DNA of 64,000 nucleotides from Melaminivora suipulveris (lineage in GTDB: Bacteria > Pseudomonadota > Gammaproteobacteria > Burkholderiales > Burkholderiaceae_C): NCBI RefSeq assembly GCF_003008575.1, contig NZ_CP027667.1, forward strand, positions 3,496,001-3,560,000, written 5' to 3'. The notes under the pieces were generated by a model that did not search any database, was not told the DNA's origin, and saw only the letters and a list, made by a program, of their open reading frames with translations. Position 1 is the stretch's first letter; each line of letters starts with the position of its first letter. Positions 17,995 through 25,788 of the stretch are shown in pieces. The position numbers and the translations under genes were made by a program.

Positions 17995-19901
17995 TGTCTG
18001 TTTTCATTAACCTCCTCACTTCGACGGACAAAGAATCCGATCTTCTTTCGGCATTGACGCAGCTTAAGTCCGGTAGACAGGGGCATGGCGTCTTCGAGCG
18101 GGATGCAGACTATTTCTCCGCAACTGAAGATTGCGCCATCCTCTATTCGATGCCAGCGAAGCTTTACGAATTCGCCATCAAAAAACAAACGCTCTCAAGA
18201 ATCGGAGCACAGGCAAGACAAGGGAATGGTGCGCCTACTAGGTACCACCGACTTTGGTGGGAAGTTCTGGAAAAATCTGCGGAGGAGCAGAACGGTTTGG
18301 CGTGGCCATTCATGGCGCACGGAACCCCTTACTCTCCTTTTTACAAAGCGAGTTATTTCCGTTTTAAGTGGGGCGGCGATGGAGCGGAGGCAAAGGCGGA
18401 TATTGCCCATCGATACCCATACTTAAATGGCAACTATGGATTCAAGATTCAGGCAGAGGATCTTTATTTTGAACCTGGACTTTGTTACGGAAAGCGCACA
18501 TCCAATTTTTCTGTCCAAGTTATGCCCTCGAAGCACCTATTTTCTTTCGAGGGAACGGCAATATCAACTCAAGGCGCTTCTGTCGATGCTTGGGTCCTTC
18601 TTGGTCTCCTCAATTCAAAGCCTGTTTCATATTGGCTCTCTCTGGTTTGCGCACAGCATAAGGCCTACAACTACCTTCAGGCCCTACCTATGCCCAACAA
18701 GTTCGACCCGGCACTGGGGTTGTACGCATTAGAGGGCTGGAGTTTGATGCGCTCACTAAATTCTGTTGAAGAAACAAGTAATGCCTTCTTGTTACCTGAA
18801 TTGTTACAAAACCGATTGTTTGGATTTGACCGTCTACGCACTGAAAATCGCTTGTCTGGAATCAAAGAAGCGATAGATGTCATTGCGTTCGATCTGTATG
18901 GTCTAAGCGCAGAAGATCAAGAAATTATCAACCGAGGGAATGATCTATACCGGGCAGAAGATGAGGATTCTGACGAAGACGACGATGGGCCTGACGAGGA
19001 TGTTGAGCAAAGTAGCGCTATCGAACTGTTGCCAAGTGTCTATTCTTGGGCTTGTGGTGTAGCTTTCGGGCGATTCGACTGGCGCCTGGCCACCGGCGAA
19101 CGCGCAGCACCTGCTGAACCGGAACCTTTCGATCCACTGCCGGCGAAAAGCCCCGGCATGTTGCCCGATGGCGCGATGCCATTTCACACCCACGCCGGCA
19201 TCCTGGTGGACGACCCAGGCCATCCGTACGACCTAGCGCGTCTGACTGAGGAGGTTCTTGCTCGTGTCGACGTAACCGTTCCGGATGATGTGCGCCGCTG
19301 GCTGCAGCGCGACTTCTTTCCCTTCCACCTGCAGCGCTATTCCAAGAGCCGCCGCAAAGCGCCTATCTACTGGCCGCTGTCCACCGCATCTGGCAGCTAC
19401 ACGCTGTGGGTTTATTACCCCAGCCTCAGCAGCCAGACACTGTATACGGCGATCAACGACTTCGTCGAACCCAAGCTCAAACAAGTCGGAGCTGACGTGA
19501 CGACTCTGCGCAACAAGGGTTCTGCTCGGACCCGTGACGACGAAAAGCAGTTCGAGGCATTGCAAGCCTTTGAGCTGGAGCTGATCGAACTGCGCGACAC
19601 CCTGCTCAAGCTCGCACCGACCTACAAGCCCAACCACGACGATGGCGTGCAGATCACCGCCGCACCGCTGTGGCCGCTGTTCCGCCACAAGCCATGGCAG
19701 AAGGTGCTCAAGGACACCTGGGCCAAGCTGGAAAAAGGCGACTACGACTGGGCGCACCTGGCCATGAACTACTGGCCGGAGCGCGTGCGCGAGAAGTGCA
19801 AGACCGACAAATCGCTCGCCATCGCGCACAGCCTGGAGGATTTGTACATCGAGCCACCGCCCAAGGAAAAGAAAGCGCGGAAGAAGAAAGGAGAGGCCTG
19901 A
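17994..19901 (+). CDS. pglX: BREX methyltransferase PglX, C-terminal polypeptide (target recognition)
   Basis: A ~635-residue polypeptide that continues PglX beyond the methyltransferase fold. Its ATG (17994-17996) shares one base with the TAA of the first half, and GGAGG at 17979-17983 lies ten bases upstream, so termination-reinitiation could produce it as a separate subunit. It contains the beta-rich DNA-recognition part (residues ~40-250, including FEGTAISTQGA and LLGLLNSKPVSYWLS), an acidic stretch (~320-345) and a helical Lys-rich tail. Bases in 17998-19050 are noticeably AT-richer than flanking BREX DNA, as expected for a swapped specificity region. It may instead be half of a recently frameshifted gene; the sequence alone cannot tell. 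Confidence 0.8.
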   Translation: MSVFINLLTSTDKESDLLSALTQLKSGRQGHGVFERDADYFSATEDCAILYSMPAKLYEFAIKKQTLSRIGAQARQGNGAPTRYHRLWWEVLEKSAEEQNGLAWPFMAHGTPYSPFYKASYFRFKWGGDGAEAKADIAHRYPYLNGNYGFKIQAEDLYFEPGLCYGKRTSNFSVQVMPSKHLFSFEGTAISTQGASVDAWVLLGLLNSKPVSYWLSLVCAQHKAYNYLQALPMPNKFDPALGLYALEGWSLMRSLNSVEETSNAFLLPELLQNRLFGFDRLRTENRLSGIKEAIDVIAFDLYGLSAEDQEIINRGNDLYRAEDEDSDEDDDGPDEDVEQSSAIELLPSVYSWACGVAFGRFDWRLATGERAAPAEPEPFDPLPAKSPGMLPDGAMPFHTHAGILVDDPGHPYDLARLTEEVLARVDVTVPDDVRRWLQRDFFPFHLQRYSKSRRKAPIYWPLSTASGSYTLWVYYPSLSSQTLYTAINDFVEPKLKQVGADVTTLRNKGSARTRDDEKQFEALQAFELELIELRDTLLKLAPTYKPNHDDGVQITAAPLWPLFRHKPWQKVLKDTWAKLEKGDYDWAHLAMNYWPERVREKCKTDKSLAIAHSLEDLYIEPPPKEKKARKKKGEA

Positions 19902-21019
19902 TGGCGACCGTTCACTATCATCTGGGTGCGTTTCCTCCCGTCGAACTGGATTGGCCGCAGCTGATCCCGCTGCTGGGGCCTGCCTCGGCGGCAGTGGCGC
20001 GCTACGACGGTACGTTGGCGGCCATCCCCAATGCAGCGGTGCTGCTGTCACCCCTGACCACGCAAGAGGCGGTGCTGTCTTCGCGCATCGAAGGCACCCA
20101 GGCCACCATGGGCGAGGTGCTGGAGTTCGAGGCCGAAGGCGGTTCGCCCGAGTTGAGCGAGGCGCGGCGCAACGATATTCATGAGGTGCTCAACTACCGC
20201 GCCGCGATGCGCATGGCGGAAAAAATGCTGGCGACGGTGCCGCTGTCGCAGCGGGTCGTGCGTGAATCGCACAAGGTGCTGCTCGATGGTGTGCGCGGCC
20301 AGGGCAAATCGCCCGGCGAGTACCGGCGCATTCCCAACTGGATTGGCCCGGCGGGTTGCACGGTAGAACAGGCGCGATTTGTGCCGATTGGCGCGGATAA
20401 ACTGCCCGATGCCATGAGCGCTTGGGAGCGCTATCTGCACACCGATGCGCCCGACCGGCTGGTGCAACTGGCTATCGTGCATGCGGAGTTCGAGGCGCTG
20501 CATCCATTTTTGGATGGTAATGGCCGTCTGGGCCGCATGCTGGTGCCGCTGTTTCTGTGGCAGAACGCGGTCATTCAACGGCCGATGTTTTACCTGAGCG
20601 CCTTTCTGGAGGCGCACCGCGACGAGTATTACGAGCGCCTGTTGGCGGTGTCGCGCGATGGCGATTGGACGGGCTGGTGCCACTTCTTTCTGCAGGCCAT
20701 CAAGACCCAGGCCGAAGAGAACCAGCACAAGGCCGCTGACATTCTGGCGCTGTATGAGCGCATGAAGCGGGAACTGGCTGATTTGACGCGCTCGCAGTAC
20801 GCCATCCACGCTCTGGACTGGATCTTTGAGCGGCCCATCTTCAAGAGTTCGGACTTTGTGGCCAGCAGTGGCATTCCTGAGCCTACCGCCAAGCGCATGC
20901 TGCCTGCCCTGCGCGATGCCGGTGTGCTGCGGGCGCTGGTAGAGGCCAGCGGCCGGCGGGCGGCCACGCTGTGCTTCCCAGCGCTGCTCAACATTGCCGA
21001 AGGACGGGATGCATTTTGA
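19901..21019 (+). CDS. Fic family protein (probable AMPylase) in the BREX operon
   Basis: A 372-residue Fic/DOC-fold protein. The catalytic motif HPFLDGNGRLGR is at residues 201-212 with the His, Asp, both Gly, Asn and Arg all present, so it should transfer AMP or another nucleotide moiety to a protein target. An N-terminal inhibitory helix motif SSRIEG (S60...E64) is present, as in class II self-inhibited Fic enzymes. Residues ~300-365 resemble a winged helix (SSDFVASSGIPEPTAKRMLPAL), a common Fic C-terminal addition. The ATG overlaps the pglX stop (TGATG). I chose this start because the extension in the same frame back to 19670 overlaps pglX entirely. The target is unknown; by position it replaces accessory genes such as brxU found at the same place in another BREX locus. 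Confidence 0.88.
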   Translation: MATVHYHLGAFPPVELDWPQLIPLLGPASAAVARYDGTLAAIPNAAVLLSPLTTQEAVLSSRIEGTQATMGEVLEFEAEGGSPELSEARRNDIHEVLNYRAAMRMAEKMLATVPLSQRVVRESHKVLLDGVRGQGKSPGEYRRIPNWIGPAGCTVEQARFVPIGADKLPDAMSAWERYLHTDAPDRLVQLAIVHAEFEALHPFLDGNGRLGRMLVPLFLWQNAVIQRPMFYLSAFLEAHRDEYYERLLAVSRDGDWTGWCHFFLQAIKTQAEENQHKAADILALYERMKRELADLTRSQYAIHALDWIFERPIFKSSDFVASSGIPEPTAKRMLPALRDAGVLRALVEASGRRAATLCFPALLNIAEGRDAF

Positions 21020-21098
21020 TGCGCACGGGTGCGATACAAGCGACTTTGTTGCGCATGAAGCGGCTATTTGTGCGCCGCAAAACAATAGAGGTGAATCC

Positions 21099-21137
21099 AT
21101 GATCCACAAACACGAGCGCTTGGGGGCAGGCGTATGA
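21099..21137 (+). CDS. Twelve-codon open frame coupled to pglZ
   Basis: A short frame with its own GAGGTG ribosome-binding site, starting at ATG 21099 and reading MIHKHERLGAGV. Its TGA overlaps the pglZ ATG (ATGA). It may be a leader for translational coupling of pglZ, or the vestige of a gene that once lay between Fic and pglZ. Confidence 0.35.
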   Translation: MIHKHERLGAGV

Positions 21138-23653
21138 GCATTGCCGAGTTCATTCGCGAGAGCGTGCTGCGACCGCGCCTGAAGCAAGCGGGCTGCCTGG
21201 TGGTGTACGACGCAGACCGCCGCTACCGCGAACAATGCTTCGACCTGGCGGGCGACCAGCTTCGGGTGGTGGATGCATCGATCAGCAGCATCGAAAGCCG
21301 CGAGGCGGCCCTGCTGGCGCTTCGCGAAGTGGGCAAGGCTGCGCTGGAAGCGGTGTTGATCTATGTGCCCACCCAGCGCCCGGAAACCGACGAGCACAAG
21401 CAGGCTGACCCATTTGCCTTGTATGCAGAATGCGGCGCGGTGTTCCCGCAAGACGATGGCGACGAATACCTAAGCCTGTGCCTGCGCGCCAGGCCGGATC
21501 ACGCCACCGAGATTCGCCAGGTGTTCGCCACGTCTCCCTCTGGGCCGACCTTCGCGGTGATCGACGCCATCGGCGGTGGCGTCAGCTGGCCCCAGTTGCG
21601 AGCCACGCTGCGGGTGGAGTCTGGCCGCGAGATTCTGGCGGCGCTGCTGGCACCCAGCGCCAACCAGACCGAAGCGCTCAAGGGGCAGGAAGGCTGGATG
21701 CAGGAAGCGCGCGATTTTCTCCGTGCCACCTTGGGGCTCTCCGTGAAGACGCGCGGCAAGACCTGGTCCGCGCTGGCGGACGAGCTGTGGCGTTATGTGC
21801 TGTTTTCCGAGTTCGTCTTTGATTTGCCCACGGCCTTGCCGGATGCCCTGAATGGTGTGCCGCACGCGCCGCCCGAGGCCAAGCCTATCGTCGAAGGTGT
21901 GTGCGAGCAGTTGCGCAATGATCCTAAAGCGCGTGCGGCCTATATCGACCGCGCAGAAGCCATAGAGAAAGAACTCAATCTGGTCGAACTCTGTGCTTCG
22001 CTGGAAGACCTGGGCGAGCGCGATACCTTCCCCTTCGAGGAACGAACCTTCCTGCGCGCGGCCATCAAAGGCATCGTCACGGACGACACCGATGCCACGC
22101 GCCGCGTGTTGACCCGCCACAAAGGCTCGGTCTGGCTGGGCATGGGCGAGAGCCAGGCGCAGTGGGAACTGGTGCGCTCGGGGCTGAGCCTGGTTGAAGC
22201 CTGCGACGACTTCGAGCGCCAGCTGCCGGACCACGCTCGCTCCCAGGCCGAGCTGATCGACTTCTATCTGAACAGTCTGCGCGAGGCGGATCGCCTGCAG
22301 CGCGAGTTTGAGCAGGCCGCAGGTGATTTTCTCGATCAGCATGGGCTGATGCACGAGGTCATCAACCAGGCGCGTGCTCGCTATCGCCGCCTGGCGGAAA
22401 AGGTGCAAGGCCTCTTCGTCAAGCATATTGAGACGGCAGGCTGGCCGCCTGCTGGTCGACTGGCCAACGCCGATGTTTTTGATCGCCTGGTGGCTGACCG
22501 CCTCAAGGAGCGTGGCCGCAAGGTGGCGTATTTGATGGTGGACGCCCTGCGCTACGAATTGGGCGTGGCGCTTGAAAAGCTGCTGACTGAGGACGGCCTT
22601 GTTGAATTGCAGGTGGCCTATGCACAGTTGCCCACCATCACCTTGGTCGGCATGGCCAGCTTGCTGCCCAATGCTCGCACAGGGCTGACCCTGGCGCTAG
22701 AGAACGATTCCCTGGTGCCCAAGCTGGACGGTGAATCCGTGGGGAACGTGGCACAGCGCATGGGTGTGCTGGCCAAGCGCTATGGCGATCGCTTCGAGGA
22801 AATGCCGCTGAGTGACTTTGTTCGCGGCAAGCCGAAGATCGCCGAGACCGTCGATCTGCTGGTGCTGCGTTCTACAGAAATCGACAGTCAACTGGAAAAC
22901 AACCCCGAGACCACCTTGGGACTGATCCCCGGCACCTTGAAGCTCATTCGCGTGGCACTGCATAAGCTGCGTGGCATGGGGTTCAAAGAGGCGGTCATCG
23001 TGACCGATCACGGTTTCTTCCTGAATGCCCAGGCGGAAGCCGGCGATGTGTGCGTGAAACCGCAGGGGAAATGGCTGAATGCCCATGACCGCATGATGCT
23101 GGGCAACGGCACGGCGGACAGCCATAGCCTGATCGTTGGCGCTGACAAGGTCGGTATTCGCGGCGATTTTGCGCAAGTGGCGCTGCCGCGCAGCATGGCG
23201 CCGTACCGCTCTGGCCATCTTTACTTTCATGGCGGGGCGTCGCTGGCGGAGGCGGTTGTTCCGGTGCTGGTCGCCCGTCTGGATAGCGGAGCCAATGCGC
23301 AGCCGCGCAAGGTTCTGGTGGAGCTGAGCTACAAGAACGGCGCCAAGCGCATCACCACCTTCCTGCCCGTGATCGAGGTGACCCTGGTCTCCGATGACAT
23401 GTTCACGCAGGACATGAGCGTGGAAATCTTGCTTGAGGCCCAGGACAGCAAAGGCAATGTGGTGGGAGAGCCGCGCCCCGGTGGTGAGGTGAATCCCGCG
23501 ACGAGAACCCTGACCTTGATGCCGAACCAGCGTAAGCAGATTGCATTGCGGATGGATGAGGCATTCAGGGGCAAGTTCAAGGTCGTGGCGCTGAACCCAA
23601 CGACCTTGGCGGCCTACAGCAATCTGGCGCTTGAAACCGACTACACGGAATGA
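21134..23653 (+). CDS. pglZ: BREX phosphatase-fold protein PglZ
   Basis: An 839-residue PglZ. The central region has the alkaline-phosphatase-superfamily fold: VAYLMVDALRYELG (~residue 470) carries the first metal-binding Asp, and EAVIVTDHGFF (~residue 620) the Asp-His pair. The C-terminal ~120 residues form a beta domain. PglZ is the hallmark BREX protein; it is needed both for methylation and for defence, and in the family acts as a metal-dependent nuclease or phosphodiesterase-like component of the complex. Length is as in type 1 BREX. Start at 21134 overlaps the 12-codon leader frame and its own stop overlaps brxL by four bases. Confidence 0.93.
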   Translation: MSIAEFIRESVLRPRLKQAGCLVVYDADRRYREQCFDLAGDQLRVVDASISSIESREAALLALREVGKAALEAVLIYVPTQRPETDEHKQADPFALYAECGAVFPQDDGDEYLSLCLRARPDHATEIRQVFATSPSGPTFAVIDAIGGGVSWPQLRATLRVESGREILAALLAPSANQTEALKGQEGWMQEARDFLRATLGLSVKTRGKTWSALADELWRYVLFSEFVFDLPTALPDALNGVPHAPPEAKPIVEGVCEQLRNDPKARAAYIDRAEAIEKELNLVELCASLEDLGERDTFPFEERTFLRAAIKGIVTDDTDATRRVLTRHKGSVWLGMGESQAQWELVRSGLSLVEACDDFERQLPDHARSQAELIDFYLNSLREADRLQREFEQAAGDFLDQHGLMHEVINQARARYRRLAEKVQGLFVKHIETAGWPPAGRLANADVFDRLVADRLKERGRKVAYLMVDALRYELGVALEKLLTEDGLVELQVAYAQLPTITLVGMASLLPNARTGLTLALENDSLVPKLDGESVGNVAQRMGVLAKRYGDRFEEMPLSDFVRGKPKIAETVDLLVLRSTEIDSQLENNPETTLGLIPGTLKLIRVALHKLRGMGFKEAVIVTDHGFFLNAQAEAGDVCVKPQGKWLNAHDRMMLGNGTADSHSLIVGADKVGIRGDFAQVALPRSMAPYRSGHLYFHGGASLAEAVVPVLVARLDSGANAQPRKVLVELSYKNGAKRITTFLPVIEVTLVSDDMFTQDMSVEILLEAQDSKGNVVGEPRPGGEVNPATRTLTLMPNQRKQIALRMDEAFRGKFKVVALNPTTLAAYSNLALETDYTE

Positions 23654-25761
23654 GCCCTATGGACGAACTCGACCAAAAACTGAACGCCACATTCGACGGC
23701 AAGGTACTTCGTAAGGACCTGCTGCATCGGATTAAAAAGGGCACCAACGTCCCGACGTTCGTCCTGGAGTTTCTGCTCGCCAAATATTGCGCCAGCAATG
23801 ACCAGGCAGAGATGGATGCGGGCATGGAGGCCGTGCTGTCGTCGCTGCAGGAAAACTATGTGCGGCCGGACGAAGCGAATGCGGCTCAGTCCAAGGTCGC
23901 CACCAAGGGTAAGCACCGCTTCATCGACAAAGTTCACGTTCGCTACGTCGAGAAAGAAAAGCGCCACTGGGCATCGCTGGAAAACTTCAACTCGCAACGC
24001 ATCGCCATTGCCGAGAAGTTCTACCGGGATAACGATCGTCTGCTGGAAGGCGGAATTTGGGCCGAAGTCACCCTGGCGCACAACGACATTGATGAAGACG
24101 ACTATGCGTTCTCCATTGAGGACTTGCGACCGATCCAACTGACGCGATTCGATTTTGAACGCTACGCAGAAGGCCGATCAGCCTTCACGCGTGATGAGTG
24201 GATCGCTGCGGTATTGCGCTCAGTAGGCCTGGAGCCAAGCAAGCTGTCGAAGCGCGTGCAGATGCACTTCATCGCGAGGTTGGCCGCTTTGGTGGAGCCC
24301 AACTACAACTACATCGAGCTGGGGCCACGCGGCACAGGTAAATCCTATTTCTTCAGTGAGTTCTCACCCTATGCCACCTTGATCTCGGGCGGCCAGGCGA
24401 CCAAGGCAACGCTGTTCTACAACAACGCGCGCCGCAAGGTGGGTTTGGTAGGGTTTTGGGACACGGTCGCCTTTGACGAAGTCGGCGGAATCAAGGTGCG
24501 CGACCCGGACACCATCCAGATCATGAAGGACTTCATGGCCAACGGGCGCTTCTCGCGCGGCGCAGAAGTCATTGCCGATGCCAGCCTGAGTTTTGTCGGC
24601 AATATCGACGTGTCTGTGCAGCAGGTGGTCAATTCCAACGAACACGACCTGTTTCAGCCCTTGCCGCCGGAACTCGACCTGGCGGTGATGGATCGCTTCG
24701 CCGCGTATATCCCAGGTTGGGAGATGCCCAAGAACAGCAGCGAGTTCCTGACCAGCAACTACGGCTTCATCACCGACTACCTGGCGGAAGCCTTCCACTA
24801 CCAGTTCAAGCACACGAACCGGTATGAGGAGGTCAGCAAGCGCATTCGCCTCGGCAAGGCCATCGAGGGGCGCGACGAAAAAGGCATCAAAAAGACCGTC
24901 TGTGCGTTCTTGAAGGTGCTCCACCCCAACGGCCCACCAACCGACGAAGAGTTCGAGGAATACGTGGCCTACGCGACGGAATGCCGCCGCCGCGTCAAGG
25001 AGCAGATGAACAAGCGCAAACCGGATGACGAGTTCGCGCGCATCAATTTGTCGTATTTCAAAGCCAGCGGCGAGGAAGTGGTGGTGTTCTGCCCAGAGTC
25101 GAAGAATGCGCCGGCAACGCAAGAGCCTGCGCGCCGTCGTTTGAACCAGGGAGGTGAACAGTCCAGGGAAACAGTCGAAACGATTGAAGTGCAGCCAGTC
25201 GTGCAACCCGCGCCTATCGTTGCGACAGAACCTTCGGTCGCCCCGTCGCCGATTGCGCCAACACCAGCGGTGCTTGCGCCGCCCGCACCGGAGCTCAAAG
25301 AGCAGCACTTCACCATCCTCTATGGCGACACGGGTTACAGCTATGAGTCGATCCTCGGCCCTTATCTGCAAGGTGCGAAGGCCGTCGTCATCGAAGACCC
25401 GTACATCCGGCTGCAGCATCAGATTCAGAACTTCGTGCGCTTCTGCGAGACAGTGCTAAAGGCTGGTACGGTGAAGAAGATCAGCCTGATCACCGGCTAT
25501 GACGACAAGACTCAGTTGGCCGACATCGCCGAAAAACTCGATGAGCTGAAGCAAAGCCTGCTGGAGTTGGATGTCGAACTGGAGGTGAAGCTCAATCCGA
25601 ACATCCATGACCGCGAGATCCGTCTGGACAATGGCTGGGTCATCAAGATCGGACGAGGACTGGATTTTTACCAGAAGCCTGGAGGCTGGTTCGAGGTGGG
25701 AGCGAATGATCTCAGCTTGCGAAAGTGCCTGGAGACCAAGGTCGATATTTTTCGGGTTTAG
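23650..25761 (+). CDS. brxL: BREX Lon-like AAA+ protein BrxL
   Basis: A 703-residue BrxL. The N-terminal ~200 residues include the DNA-binding helical domain; the AAA+ Walker A is GPRGTGKS near residues 224-231 and the Walker B-like VAFDEVGG near residue 276; an arginine-containing MDRFAAYIPGW follows. A Pro/Ala-rich linker (residues ~510-550) leads to a C-terminal ~150-residue domain. BrxL forms DNA-encircling barrels in the family and defines type 1 BREX. Start: the ATG at 23650 overlaps the pglZ stop (ATGA); an in-frame ATG at 23659 is possible. It is the last gene of the defence operon and converges on the relaxase gene. Confidence 0.93.
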   Translation: MSPMDELDQKLNATFDGKVLRKDLLHRIKKGTNVPTFVLEFLLAKYCASNDQAEMDAGMEAVLSSLQENYVRPDEANAAQSKVATKGKHRFIDKVHVRYVEKEKRHWASLENFNSQRIAIAEKFYRDNDRLLEGGIWAEVTLAHNDIDEDDYAFSIEDLRPIQLTRFDFERYAEGRSAFTRDEWIAAVLRSVGLEPSKLSKRVQMHFIARLAALVEPNYNYIELGPRGTGKSYFFSEFSPYATLISGGQATKATLFYNNARRKVGLVGFWDTVAFDEVGGIKVRDPDTIQIMKDFMANGRFSRGAEVIADASLSFVGNIDVSVQQVVNSNEHDLFQPLPPELDLAVMDRFAAYIPGWEMPKNSSEFLTSNYGFITDYLAEAFHYQFKHTNRYEEVSKRIRLGKAIEGRDEKGIKKTVCAFLKVLHPNGPPTDEEFEEYVAYATECRRRVKEQMNKRKPDDEFARINLSYFKASGEEVVVFCPESKNAPATQEPARRRLNQGGEQSRETVETIEVQPVVQPAPIVATEPSVAPSPIAPTPAVLAPPAPELKEQHFTILYGDTGYSYESILGPYLQGAKAVVIEDPYIRLQHQIQNFVRFCETVLKAGTVKKISLITGYDDKTQLADIAEKLDELKQSLLELDVELEVKLNPNIHDREIRLDNGWVIKIGRGLDFYQKPGGWFEVGANDLSLRKCLETKVDIFRV

Positions 25762-25766
25762 AACCT

Positions 25767-25787
25767 GCCCGGCTTTTTTCACCGGGC
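25767..25787. terminator. Hairpin between convergent brxL and traI
   Basis: GCCCGG (25767-25772) and CCGGGC (25782-25787) form a six-base stem around a T-rich loop, just after the brxL stop and immediately before the minus-strand traI stop. There is no T-run after the stem, so it is only a candidate bidirectional terminator. Confidence 0.4.
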
Positions 25788-25788
25788 A

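Noticed and set aside
7838-25761. Reading the defence locus as type 2 BREX (Pgl) or DISARM
   Set aside because: The presence of brxA, brxB and brxL and absence of a pglW kinase or drm genes fit type 1 BREX far better.
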